A stretch of DNA of 64,000 nucleotides from DAOTXN01 sp034435435. Its GTDB lineage: Bacteria; Chloroflexota; Anaerolineae; S140-20. Positions 15,141-23,375 of this stretch are shown one piece after another. The position numbers were made by a program, and so were the translations under genes. The DNA is taken from the NCBI GenBank assembly GCA_034435435.1, contig DAOTXN010000058.1:1-64000 (forward strand), in the 5' to 3' direction. The notes beneath the pieces are model-generated. The model was not told where the DNA came from, made no database searches, and worked only from the letters and a program-made list of their open reading frames with translations. Position 1 is the stretch's first letter; each line of letters opens with the position of its first letter.

Positions 15141-17605
15141 TATTCCATCACCCGCAGCGTGGAGGGAATGTCCATCTTGATCAGTTGACGGGTCATGAAT
15201 ACCGGTGTAATGGCGACGACGACGATGCCGATGAGCACGACCCACCCAAACGTGGTAGCCGACAGGACAAAGATGGCGCTCATCTCGGGCGCGTCGCGCT
15301 CGAACAGCTCTTTGAGCGAGGAATTCAATAACCACCACCCCAATCCGACCCCCAGCATTGTCCCCAGCACTCCGGTGATCAGATTCTCGACCACGGCCAT
15401 ACGGACCACCGTGCGCACGCGCGTGCCAAAGGCAAACATGGTCGCCAGCTCGCGCCGGCGCTCTTCGATGTTGGTGCGTGTGGTGTTGAAAGCGATCAAG
15501 AACGCGATGACCAACACGATCAACTGGAGCACGACAAAGACGCCTATGTACTGGTCAAGCAAGTCCCCGATAGTGATCATCGTGGCCGACATCTTGCGCA
15601 GGGTCGTCACACCCTCGATTTGCGAGAGCGAGCGGTGCAGCTCTTGTACATTCACTCCGGCGGCCGGATTGATGTGCACACTATTGACCAGCCCGTCGAG
15701 GTTCATAATGGACGCATTTTGGATGTCCATATAAACCGCTATGCGCAGTACGTCACGATGGATGCCGATGACTTGCACGGGCGTCTGGGCCATGCGCCAG
15801 GCGTGTTCCGATACGCGGTAGGGGTGATACAGCGTCGCCATGCCGCCGACGTCCACGCCCAGGTCGCGCGCCGCTTTTTCGTTGATCAGCACGCCGGGGC
15901 CGGCAGATTCCATCCCGCCGCGCACGAGGGTCGGAGTCCACAGGTCGTTTTCCAGGTCCATCATTTGCACAATGACCTCAAAAGTCTGGTCCCCCGCCAA
16001 CTGACCGGGCAAAACCACGGCCGGCGCGGTCTGGGCCACCCGCTCGTCGGCGGCGATGCTAGAGACGAGCGGGCCGGACAGCGGGTAAAAGTCGTCGAAC
16101 GCGACCAGGGTTCGCTCTGGGGCCTTTTGCTCGATCTCTTCTCGCCCCACCTTGAGCGTTTCATAAAACGCGTCGAGCATCCCGCTGATCCCGATCAGGA
16201 TGACGATGGCGATGGAAAGCCCCAGCACGGTCATGATCGTGCGCCGCAGCCCCCGCGACAGGTTACGCACCGGGAACAGCGTAAAACTGGAACCCGGCAA
16301 CGGCACGCGGGCCAGCAGTGGAGCCAGGCCACCCCCTTTCGAGACCAGATAGCCGGTCTGGATGGCGTCCACCGGGGCCACGCGGACGGCGCGCCACACG
16401 GGATAGAGCACGGCCAGGAACGGAATCAACATCCCGACCACAGCCGATTGCAGGTACAGGTCGGTCTGGAAGGACGAGTCCAGATAGGGTAGGGGCATCA
16501 GCTTTTGGAGCTCACGCGCCAGCGGTTGATTGATGATCAAGCTCAGTAGCGCCCCCAGGACCATTCCCAGGCCGGCAATCTGCACACCGATCAACACATA
16601 GCGCCGGGCGATGCGACGCGGCGGCACGCCTAGGGCCATGTGAATGCCGATCTCGCGGCGTTGCGCGTCCACGATGCGCCCGATGAGGATGAACGCCCCA
16701 AAGCCCGCGCCTAGCAACATCAAGTTAGATAGGCCCCTCATCATTTCCCGGTCGCTTTTGATGTCGTCATCCAGCACCTGAAAGGACCGGTTCTCGGAGC
16801 GCTTTTCCAGGCTGACGCCGATTTCGGGAAACGCTTTTGCCATACTATCGTTGAGTTCGGCTTTGAGCTGATCCAGGTCGGTTTCATCCACGCCGTCGTT
16901 GACGACGATGAGCGCCTCGTTCACCGCACCGGGCAGTCCGATAATCTCTTGAGCCGTCTGTAAGGGCACAAAGAGCGCCACAAAGTGTTCCTGGGCCATC
17001 GCGCCCAATATGCCGCTCTCTTCCTCGACCACCATGAAATGTTCAGCCGAGATGGCATAGCCCACTGGTTGCAGCACGCGCCCGCCGCCGATGCGCATGG
17101 TCCGGTCGCCGAGTTCCAGTTTGTGCCAGTTGGCAAAGTTTTGCTCCACCACACACACAAACTGGCCCGCGTCGCCGGCATTCAAGCTACGTCCGGCGGT
17201 CACGTGCAGCTTGTTGACCGCCGGATCGCCCGCCGAAACGTCCGTGCCGATGATCTCCCCGTTGACGAGCAAATAGCTTTCCGCAGTCGAGGCGTCCACC
17301 GATGTGGGAAAGGTCAAGCGTACGGATACGTCCTCGATCCAATCGGCATGCGGGACGGCGCGCACGGCTTGCTCCAGTTGCGCCGCGTCCAGGAAACTGC
17401 CTTGCGTCAGCTCCAGCTTGACGTCAAACATATCGAGCATCTCGTAGCTCCTGGCAAAAGATTTGCTCCGCCAGGGAATGGAGCTGCCCAGGCCGCTGGA
17501 AGCCGCCACGCCAAAAGCGATGATGAGCGCAATGCCCACCACCTGCATCCAGCGCTCGCGCATATCGCGTAACGTCCACTTCCACAACAACGGTAATCGT
17601 TTCAT
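15140..17605 (-). CDS. ABC transporter permease with two FtsX domains
   Basis: An 821-residue membrane protein of the MacB/LolC/FtsX type. An N-terminal membrane helix (VVGIALIIAFGVAAS) is followed by a large extracellular MacB-like domain, a first FtsX domain (helices near NLMLLGAGFGAFILIGRI, with the cytoplasmic RREIGIHMALGVPPRRI coupling loop), a second N-terminal helix and extracellular domain, and a second FtsX domain (VLQLIVLVIAFLIAFNTTR, then ERRRELATMFAFGTRV). This is the duplicated permease of lipoprotein or peptide export/efflux ABC systems. It is downstream of its ATPase and the TrmB regulator in one operon. Substrate unknown. Confidence 0.9.
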   Translation of the reverse strand: MKRLPLLWKWTLRDMRERWMQVVGIALIIAFGVAASSGLGSSIPWRSKSFARSYEMLDMFDVKLELTQGSFLDAAQLEQAVRAVPHADWIEDVSVRLTFPTSVDASTAESYLLVNGEIIGTDVSAGDPAVNKLHVTAGRSLNAGDAGQFVCVVEQNFANWHKLELGDRTMRIGGGRVLQPVGYAISAEHFMVVEEESGILGAMAQEHFVALFVPLQTAQEIIGLPGAVNEALIVVNDGVDETDLDQLKAELNDSMAKAFPEIGVSLEKRSENRSFQVLDDDIKSDREMMRGLSNLMLLGAGFGAFILIGRIVDAQRREIGIHMALGVPPRRIARRYVLIGVQIAGLGMVLGALLSLIINQPLARELQKLMPLPYLDSSFQTDLYLQSAVVGMLIPFLAVLYPVWRAVRVAPVDAIQTGYLVSKGGGLAPLLARVPLPGSSFTLFPVRNLSRGLRRTIMTVLGLSIAIVILIGISGMLDAFYETLKVGREEIEQKAPERTLVAFDDFYPLSGPLVSSIAADERVAQTAPAVVLPGQLAGDQTFEVIVQMMDLENDLWTPTLVRGGMESAGPGVLINEKAARDLGVDVGGMATLYHPYRVSEHAWRMAQTPVQVIGIHRDVLRIAVYMDIQNASIMNLDGLVNSVHINPAAGVNVQELHRSLSQIEGVTTLRKMSATMITIGDLLDQYIGVFVVLQLIVLVIAFLIAFNTTRTNIEERRRELATMFAFGTRVRTVVRMAVVENLITGVLGTMLGVGLGWWLLNSSLKELFERDAPEMSAIFVLSATTFGWVVLIGIVVVAITPVFMTRQLIKMDIPSTLRVME

Positions 17606-17615
17606 CGTGAGCCTC

Positions 17616-17643
17616 CTTCGTCGTCCGTCCTTCGTCGCTCCAC
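17616..17643. repeat. Tandem heptamer repeat (CTTCGTC type)
   Basis: Units CTTCGTC, GTCCGTC, CTTCGTC fill the short gap between the ATPase stop codon and the permease start, including the permease's leader region. Confidence 0.7.
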
Positions 17644-18356
17644 TACCACATCAGCTCCGCCACCGCCACCGCTCCCCCCGTCGGCGGGCCATCGCTGGCG
17701 ATATGCCCATCGTGCAATTCCACCACCCGGTCGGCCACACGGGCGATCTCGCGGTTGTGCGTGACGATGACCACGGCCTTGCCCGCCTCGGCTTGCTTTT
17801 TCAAAAGGGCCAAGATCTGCACACCCGTGCGAAAATCCAGCTCGCCCGTCGGCTCGTCGGCCAGCAAGACCGGCGCTTCCTTGGCTAGGGCGCGAGCGAT
17901 AGCCACCCGCTGCTGCTCGCCGCCCGACAACTGGTGCGGAAAGTGGTGCAACCGGTCGCCCAGCCCCACGTTTTCCAGCGCCAGCGTCGCCGCGTCTGCG
18001 CGCCCCGCGCCGTTCTTTTTCCCCACCACGTCCAGCACAAACTGCACGTTTTCTAGCGCCGTCAGGCTGGGGAACAGGTTAAAGGTCTGAAAGATGAACC
18101 CGATGGTCTCGCGGCGAAACTTGAACTGTTCCGAGCGCCTGCTATTGGACACCTGGGTCCCATTGATCTGCACTCTGCCGCCGGAGGGCGTGTCCAGCGC
18201 GCCGATCATATTCAGCAGCGTGGTTTTGCCGCTACCCGACGGGCCGAGCACGACCACAAACTCGCCCTGGCCTATCGCCAGGTTCACATCCTCCAGCGCC
18301 GTGACCTTGATCTCGCCCATCTGGTACCACTTGGATACGTTGGTCAATTGAATCAT
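17643..18356 (-). CDS. ABC transporter ATP-binding protein (MacB/LolD family)
   Basis: A 237-residue ATPase that powers the FtsX-type permease downstream. Motifs: Walker A GPSGSGKTT, Q-loop in FIFQTFNLFPSL, signature LSGGEQQRV, Walker B VLLADEPTGELD and the H-switch VTHN. FxFQxFNL and LADEPTGxLD are typical of the LolD/MacB family. The ATG at 18356 overlaps the TrmB stop (ATGA). A much longer open frame upstream of this ATG runs through the regulator gene in another frame and is not real. Confidence 0.95.
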   Translation of the reverse strand: MIQLTNVSKWYQMGEIKVTALEDVNLAIGQGEFVVVLGPSGSGKTTLLNMIGALDTPSGGRVQINGTQVSNSRRSEQFKFRRETIGFIFQTFNLFPSLTALENVQFVLDVVGKKNGAGRADAATLALENVGLGDRLHHFPHQLSGGEQQRVAIARALAKEAPVLLADEPTGELDFRTGVQILALLKKQAEAGKAVVIVTHNREIARVADRVVELHDGHIASDGPPTGGAVAVAELMW

Positions 18357-19171
18357 CTTGCACCTCCAATATGACTTTCCATCGCCCGCGCAAACAGCTC
18401 GCGGTCCTCTTCCTGGATGATCTCCAGCGCTCGCTCGCCCAACAGGGCCAGCATCTGCGGCAGATACAGATCGGTGCGCAGGTGGTGCTCGGCGATAAAC
18501 ACGAGCAACGGACTGCTGGTCCACGAGGCCCGGGCCTGAGTTTGGGTCAACCACTCGCCGACCAACACCTCCTGACCGTCCACGACCAGGATCAGTCCCA
18601 GCCCTTCGGAGCGGGTCAGCGCCTCTTCTGACAACGACGCGACGACCACCCGACCACCCGGCAGAGCCACGTCGCCGGTGGTATAGATCACGACGCGCAC
18701 CCCGCGCCGGATGGCCGCCTCTAGCGCCGGGCGCAACGTGGGGAACGTGACCGGCAGCAGGGCCAGGTAGACCTGACTTGCGGCCTGGTTGATCATTTCC
18801 GTCGCCTTGGCGATAATGTTCTCGTGGCCTTCGAGGTTCCAGACGTGTTCCAGATTGGGGGCGGTCGAAAAAGCCGCGAGATCGTTTTTGAGCGAGCCGA
18901 TGAGATCCGTGTGTTCGCGCTCGAGTTGGTCCAGAAATTCGACCGGGGCCATCGGCGCGTACTTGACGCCGCCGTCTGTGCGCAGCGTCATGGCCGCGCC
19001 ACGCGCGGTGAGCTTGCTCAGCACTTCGTAGATCATCGAGCGCGGCACGCCGGAGAGCCTGGACAGCTCGTAGCCGGTAACGGGATTCTTGCGCAGCAGC
19101 GCGGTGTAGGCTTTGGCTTCGTATTCGGAAAAGCCGATTTTGACGAGTTGCTGAATCAGATCGATTCCCAT
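18353..19171 (-). CDS. TrmB-family transcriptional regulator
   Basis: A 272-residue regulator. The N-terminal winged helix (about 5-75) has the TrmB signature GFSEYEAKAYTALLRKNPVTGYELSRLSGVPRSMIYEVLSKL. The rest resembles the phospholipase D-like effector domain of the family. It is the first gene of the operon with the ABC exporter. Two inverted repeats sit between its promoter and ATG, so it probably represses its own operon and is released by a transported or toxic compound. Ligand unknown. Confidence 0.9.
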   Translation of the reverse strand: MGIDLIQQLVKIGFSEYEAKAYTALLRKNPVTGYELSRLSGVPRSMIYEVLSKLTARGAAMTLRTDGGVKYAPMAPVEFLDQLEREHTDLIGSLKNDLAAFSTAPNLEHVWNLEGHENIIAKATEMINQAASQVYLALLPVTFPTLRPALEAAIRRGVRVVIYTTGDVALPGGRVVVASLSEEALTRSEGLGLILVVDGQEVLVGEWLTQTQARASWTSSPLLVFIAEHHLRTDLYLPQMLALLGERALEIIQEEDRELFARAMESHIGGAR

Positions 19172-19184
19172 TGCACACCTTTAG

Positions 19185-19253
19185 ACGTTAGTACAATAAC
19201 GTAGAGGTTAGTATTATAACTACTATTATACTTTAATTTGCGCGCCAAGTCAA
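19185..19253 (-). promoter_or_regulatory. TrmB operon promoter with two tandem operators
   Basis: On the minus strand TTGACT (19248-19253), a 17-bp spacer and TATAAT (19225-19230). Downstream are two 14-bp inverted repeats of the form GTTAGTA-NN-TATAAC/ATAAC: GTTAGTATTATAAC at 19207-19220 and GTTAGTACAATAAC at 19187-19200 (the latter within an 18-bp palindrome). Their centres are 20 bp apart, about two DNA turns, covering the transcription start region. This fits autorepression by the TrmB protein. Confidence 0.78.
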
Positions 19254-19258
19254 GGGGT

Positions 19259-19286
19259 TTGACTGGCAGGCAGAACATTCTATACT
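19259..19286 (+). promoter_or_regulatory. Promoter of the DUF218 gene
   Basis: TTGACT (19259-19264), 16-bp spacer, TATACT (19281-19286), divergent from the TrmB promoter and leaving a leader of about 175 nt before the ATG at 19471. Confidence 0.6.
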
Positions 19287-19470
19287 TTGGTTGTGGTAAC
19301 TGCTCAGCCTGTGCAGATATGACAACGAATCAAAGGATTGAGCGAATCTGTGCTTCTCGGCCCGATGGCCTGGGCCCCACAGCCACGCTGACCGTGGTCC
19401 CAAGGGATGCGACGCCGCGCCTCACTGCAGAACGCGGGCAGCCGGCGGTCCTTACAGGGGGAATATCTTT
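19287..19470 (+). other. Long structured 5' leader of the DUF218 gene
   Basis: About 180 nt without a credible gene. It carries one copy of a 32-bp dispersed repeat (19317-19348) and hairpins such as CCACG/CGTGG (about 19381-19398) and CCGCG/CGCGG (about 19414-19436), then AGGGGG before the ATG. I do not recognise a known riboswitch class. Confidence 0.4.
19317..19348 (+). repeat. Dispersed 32-bp repeat, copy 1
   Basis: Matches 37538-37569 at 30 of 32 positions. It contains short direct repeats of CGAATC around GGATTGAG. Confidence 0.8.
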
Positions 19471-20010
19471 ATGTTTTGGATGCTCGCGGATAACCCACCA
19501 CCCAACCCGGATTGTTTTGTGATCCCCTCCTACGCCCTCAAAGATCGCACCCGCCCCACCCGCCCCACCTGCGCCCAGATCGAGCTGGCTTTTGAGTGGT
19601 GGCAAAGGTTCCCTCGCGCCCGCTTGATGATGTCCACGGGCGACAACCAGCGCCTGGGGATTTCAAACGCGACGGTGATGGTGGATTATGCTCTGAGCTT
19701 GGGGGTTCCACGCGAGAACCTGGTCGAGGAGGACCGTTCCAGAAACACGTGGGAAAATCTGCGCTATTCGATGCGCATCATCCAGGACGCCGGCTGGCAG
19801 CAACCGACGCTGGTCACAGTGGACCTGTACACCCGGCGCGCCGTAGCGACGGCGCGCAAATTGGGCTGGTCAGATTTCTATTGGCTCTCGGTCTATTCCA
19901 AAGGCGAGCCGGCTTACGGCTACAAGCGGCTTCAAACCCACTCGCGCCTGACTATCTTGTGTTATGAGATGGGGGCGATGGTGTATAGCAAGCTGGTAGG
20001 GTGGGTGTGA
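19471..20010 (+). CDS. DUF218 (YdcF/SanA/ElyC-like) protein
   Basis: A 179-residue protein with the fold seen in YdcF-type proteins. The recognisable part is the run MMSTGDNQRLGISNATVMVDYALSLGVP, then the DUF218 hallmark EEDRSRNTWENLRYS (acidic-x-x-S-x-NTxEN), and a Rossmann-like strand TLVTVDLYTRRAVATARKLG. Homologues are linked to envelope biogenesis or bind nucleotide-like ligands; no reaction can be assigned. There is no membrane helix, unlike SanA/ElyC. AGGGGG precedes the ATG. It is convergent with the phosphatase-like gene. Confidence 0.72.
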   Translation: MFWMLADNPPPNPDCFVIPSYALKDRTRPTRPTCAQIELAFEWWQRFPRARLMMSTGDNQRLGISNATVMVDYALSLGVPRENLVEEDRSRNTWENLRYSMRIIQDAGWQQPTLVTVDLYTRRAVATARKLGWSDFYWLSVYSKGEPAYGYKRLQTHSRLTILCYEMGAMVYSKLVGWV

Positions 20011-20019
20011 CGAGTGGAT

Positions 20020-20463
20020 TTATGCGCCTTGCGCCAAAGCCTGGTTGATAAAGCTCTGCCAGGTCTCGTCTGGCTCCCAGATCTGTCGCAAGGAGGTCCA
20101 CGCTGCCTCTGGCGGCGCGCCCAGCCGCAGCACGCGATAGAGCAACACAAACGCCGAGGCCCGATAGTTCAAAGCGCAGTGCACCAGGACCTTTTTGCCG
20201 GCGTGCTGTTCCATTGCCTCAAAAAAACGCGCCAGGTCTTGAGCCGTGGGCGTCTCCCACACCACGGGAATGTGAACGTACTCCATGCCTTGCCCGGTCA
20301 CCCATTCCTGCTCGTTGGGCAGGGCGTTGGTAGAAGTAGGCAGCGCCAGATTGATGACGACTTGATAACCGGCAGCCCGCACGTCGGAAAACTGCTCGGC
20401 GGTGGGTTGACCGGCCGTACCGAGCGCATCGGAAATGTGTAAAAAGTTCAGGATTGCATCCAC
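20020..20463 (-). CDS. Protein tyrosine phosphatase-like protein with shortened P-loop
   Basis: A 147-residue protein of the dual-specificity phosphatase-like group often annotated as protein tyrosine phosphatase family or beta-lactamase hydrolase-like. It opens LHISDALGTAGQPTAEQF (the TxGQP segment is typical), has a central strand VVINLAL and the active-site strand VLVHCALNYRASAF. The Cys is followed by Arg after four residues rather than five, so the phosphate-binding loop is one residue shorter than the classical C-x5-R. The general-acid Asp is not obvious. The start is GTG at 20463. Catalytic activity is uncertain. Confidence 0.75.
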   Translation of the reverse strand: MDAILNFLHISDALGTAGQPTAEQFSDVRAAGYQVVINLALPTSTNALPNEQEWVTGQGMEYVHIPVVWETPTAQDLARFFEAMEQHAGKKVLVHCALNYRASAFVLLYRVLRLGAPPEAAWTSLRQIWEPDETWQSFINQALAQGA

Positions 20464-20576
20464 TAATAAACCCTCACTTCACGTTATGTCCAAGCCATTG
20501 GATGTGGAGAGATTTTACTGCGTGCGGCCAGGGAAAGCAAGCAGGCCTCAAAGAATCATCACCGGTTTGGCGCTTG

Positions 20577-20605
20577 TTGCTCTTTCTGCCAATATCCTGT
20601 AAAAT
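20577..20605 (+). promoter_or_regulatory. Promoter of the FAD oxidoreductase gene
   Basis: TTGCTC (20577-20582), 17-bp spacer, TAAAAT (20600-20605), with AGGAGG at 20635-20640 before the GTG start. Confidence 0.5.
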
Positions 20606-20645
20606 CACACCTGTTCGTTATGGAAAGAAGCGACAGGAGGCAGAC

Positions 20646-21758
20646 GTGGCCGACATGCACATCCAGACCGGGCGCGTGGACACGTGTGAGGTCGTGGTCG
20701 TAGGGGCCGGGCTGGTGGGCGCGACGATTGCGACCAGCCTGGCCGACGAGGGACTGGACGTGGCTGTGCTGGAAGCGCAGGGTATCGCCAGCGGCTCCAC
20801 CGGCCGCACGGCAGGATTGGTGTTTACCGGCTTGCCTATGCCTTACGCTCAGATTATTACGCGTTATGGGCGCGGGACGGCTCAGGCGCTGTGGCGCTTG
20901 ACGATGGACAATCGCGCTCGCCTGGCCGAAGTGGCGACCCGGCTGAACGTTGCGCTGGAACGCACGGGCAGTCTGCTCTTGGCGACGGACGCTCAACAGG
21001 CCGTTCTCCTGCGCAGCTCGGCCGAGCTGCTCGCCGCCGATGGTTTTGAGGCCCGTTTTGAGAGCAACGATCCTCTGAAAAGGGGCTTCACGGCGGCGCT
21101 GCACTTTCCCAATGACCTGGTGGTAGACGCCGTGGCGCTGACCCGGCAACTGCTAGACGCATTCGAGATTCCCGTACATACCAACACCCAGGTCTATAAA
21201 TTGGAACAAGATGGCGACGAAATCGTCGTATGGGCGCATGGGCGCGTGGTCAGGGCGGGAACGGTGATCCTGGCCGTGAACGCTTATGCGGCGCTGCTCG
21301 ACGACTATTTTGCCGATAAAGTCGCGCCAGCGCGGGGTTATACTCTGATGACCCGTCCACTGCCCGAGCGGCTGATGGTGCGGGCAGGCAGCGCTGGCCC
21401 CTTCTCTTTCCGTCAGGACGCCGACGGACGCCTGATGTTCACGGCCTGGCAACCAGAATATCAGACGCCGGCTGCTACTCCCCGGGATGAGAGCATCGAA
21501 GTGGACCTGATGCGGTTCATTGGACGCTACTTTCCACGCGCGGCCCAGCATTTGGCTCACCGCGGTTCAGGCGTGATCGGCGTTCCGCGCGATGGGCTGC
21601 CCTTGTTGGGAGCCTTGCCTCACCTGCCGCAAGTCTTTTTCGCCGTCGGCTTTGGTGGACAGGGCTTGAGCCTGGCCTTTGCCGCGGCGGATTTATTGAT
21701 CGGGCTCATTCTGGGCGGGGCCGAACCGGAGCTGTTTTCGGCGCGGCGTCTGGAATAA
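20646..21758 (+). CDS. FAD-dependent oxidoreductase (DAO / glycine oxidase-like family)
   Basis: A 370-residue flavoenzyme. The dinucleotide-binding motif VVVVGAGLVGATIATSLADEGLDVAVLE is at residues about 14-41, followed by SGSTGRTAGLV, the FAD contact typical of the D-amino-acid-oxidase family. The C-terminal FAD loop is seen in GLPLLGALPHLPQVFFAVGFGGQGLSLA. Members oxidise secondary or tertiary amines such as glycine, sarcosine or D-amino acids. The GTG at 20646 lies 5 nt after AGGAGG and is preferred; an ATG three codons later is possible. A longer reading frame upstream crosses the promoter and is rejected. Substrate not predictable. Confidence 0.87.
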   Translation: MADMHIQTGRVDTCEVVVVGAGLVGATIATSLADEGLDVAVLEAQGIASGSTGRTAGLVFTGLPMPYAQIITRYGRGTAQALWRLTMDNRARLAEVATRLNVALERTGSLLLATDAQQAVLLRSSAELLAADGFEARFESNDPLKRGFTAALHFPNDLVVDAVALTRQLLDAFEIPVHTNTQVYKLEQDGDEIVVWAHGRVVRAGTVILAVNAYAALLDDYFADKVAPARGYTLMTRPLPERLMVRAGSAGPFSFRQDADGRLMFTAWQPEYQTPAATPRDESIEVDLMRFIGRYFPRAAQHLAHRGSGVIGVPRDGLPLLGALPHLPQVFFAVGFGGQGLSLAFAAADLLIGLILGGAEPELFSARRLE

Positions 21759-21773
21759 GCGCAGCCCAATGGG

Positions 21774-22871
21774 CTAATCGGCCTGGAGCATGGGAAGATA
21801 CAGACGGTGTAATGGAGCGCGCATCGCCAGTATGGCGTCGGCGATCCGGTCGGCTTGGGTGCGGCGTTCTCCCGGATGCGCAAAGTCCCACGTATGCACA
21901 AAGCTGTAGAGCATGTCGCTCAGGGTCTCGCCGCCCGAAATCGGCGTGTTCAGGCCTACGGGAAAGTATAACCCCTCACCCTGCAAGCTCCTGGCGACCA
22001 ACTCGCCATAAATATGCCGGATGGCCTCGTCGGTGCGCAGCGCGTCGGTGTAGGTGTAAAACTCGCGCCCGTGCACGTCGTCGGGCCGAGGGTTGAGCGG
22101 GTTGTAATTACATTCGGGCACGCCAACGAGGGTGTGTGTGGCCCAAGGTTGGCCCAAATCGTCCATCGCGGCGATGCACTCGCGGTGCGAGTAGTAATCG
22201 GCCAGGGAGTGCAAGTAGGTGGCAAAGGCCTCTAACGACCCGGCCTGAATGCCGGTGGTGATGGCAACCGTCCGGGTGTACAAGCATCTGGCGTCCATCA
22301 CGGTGAAATCAGTTGGACCACCCCACGCGTAGGCTTCATAAGCCACTAACGTATCCGTGATGCCCCAGGCCCAGTCGTAGAGTGCTCCCAGCTCATCGGC
22401 GTCGTTGTGGGGAAAGTGGAAAAACGGCGAGTAGGGTCCAAAGCGCGAGGTCACGCAACTGCTCGGATCTTGCATCGAGTCCCACAGCGGCCAGATGACG
22501 TTCGAATAAAACAGAGGAGGCCCCTCACAAACGTCCGCCGGATCGGGTGAGGAGTAAAAAGCGCCTCCCACACAATTGGTGTACGAGATAGCGTCGCCCG
22601 GCCCGATTTGCTCCGAGTCAACCAACTGGTCCCACACTTGCAGCATGATACTGTCGGTTATGGAGAACCCGGCCGCCAGGGCCAGCGCGTAACTCAGGTC
22701 AAAATGAACCGTGCTGATCTCTTCCCATTCGGAACCCGTTTGGCCGGTGTGAGGATCACGAAAAGTCAGCGGCTCTTCGGCAAAGGCCCACACCACCACG
22801 GCGCTGACGAGCACCGCCAAAAGGACGCCGAGCGTGAGTCGCCAGAAACGCAGACTCCAGGCGCCGCTCAT
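21774..22871 (-). CDS. Exported hypothetical protein with a His/Asp cluster (DUF6765-like)
   Basis: A 365-residue exported protein with an N-terminal membrane/signal segment (LTLGVLLAVLVSAVVVWAFA). It has TVHFDLSYALALAAGFS near the N-terminus and YLHSLADYYSHREC in the middle, a His-x3-Asp-x3-His pattern that recalls zinc-dependent phospholipase C/S1-type nucleases and DUF6765 proteins; a second His cluster is FFHFPHNDAD. This suggests a metal-dependent phosphodiesterase, but it is not established. It ends LYLPMLQAD, the FLPL-type C-terminus seen in other exported proteins here. Its ATG overlaps the stop of the gene upstream (ATGA). Confidence 0.6.
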   Translation of the reverse strand: MSGAWSLRFWRLTLGVLLAVLVSAVVVWAFAEEPLTFRDPHTGQTGSEWEEISTVHFDLSYALALAAGFSITDSIMLQVWDQLVDSEQIGPGDAISYTNCVGGAFYSSPDPADVCEGPPLFYSNVIWPLWDSMQDPSSCVTSRFGPYSPFFHFPHNDADELGALYDWAWGITDTLVAYEAYAWGGPTDFTVMDARCLYTRTVAITTGIQAGSLEAFATYLHSLADYYSHRECIAAMDDLGQPWATHTLVGVPECNYNPLNPRPDDVHGREFYTYTDALRTDEAIRHIYGELVARSLQGEGLYFPVGLNTPISGGETLSDMLYSFVHTWDFAHPGERRTQADRIADAILAMRAPLHRLYLPMLQAD

Positions 22872-23260
22872 GGTTCATAATTTCGGCTGCCCAAGGCCCA
22901 GGCCGCCAGCATCAGCAACACCCCTCCTACGGCCAATAATAACCACACCGGCATGGGGCTGGTCTGGCCCGAGATGGGCAGGATCACCGTGCCTAAAGGC
23001 GCCAGCTCGGTCGGCGTGAAGGTGGCCTGGGGTGGAGATGGGTGTGAGGGTGTGTCGGTGGGAGGGGACGCTGTGGCGATCTGGGTTGGCGTCGGCGTGG
23101 GGGTGTCGGTGGGTGTGGGGGTGTCGGTCGGCGTAGGCGTATCGGTAAAGCTCAACGGGGCCGATGGAGCCGCAGAGCTGGCGCGTCCGGCCAGCCCCAC
23201 CCAACCGACGACCAGCAAAACGACGAGCATCGAAAATAGACCCAAATGTGATTTCATCAT
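22868..23260 (-). CDS. Small exported Pro/Thr-rich protein with C-terminal LPISG-like anchor
   Basis: About 130 residues: signal peptide, then a Thr/Pro-rich spacer built of DTPTPT repeats, then LPISGQTSP, a hydrophobic helix (VWLLLAVGGVLLMLAAWAL) and a short tail with Arg. LPISG followed by a helix resembles a sortase-type signal, but the basic tail is weak. GGAGGGAG precedes the ATG at 23260. It is coupled to the DUF6765-like gene and may be a surface partner of it. Function unknown. Confidence 0.6.
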   Translation of the reverse strand: MMKSHLGLFSMLVVLLVVGWVGLAGRASSAAPSAPLSFTDTPTPTDTPTPTDTPTPTPTQIATASPPTDTPSHPSPPQATFTPTELAPLGTVILPISGQTSPMPVWLLLAVGGVLLMLAAWALGSRNYEP

Positions 23261-23375
23261 ATATATCTCCCTCCAGGATTTGTCCCCCACACACGTGGCC
23301 GTTTGCCGCGCTCACGACGCGGTTGACATCTGCCAGGTTTTCTATCTTGGCCGGATTGGGTTCCGACTTGAGATT

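Noticed and set aside
17643..19178. A 511-codon open frame on the minus strand
   Set aside because: Only the part from the ATG at 18356 is an ABC ATPase; the upstream part is the TrmB gene read in another frame.
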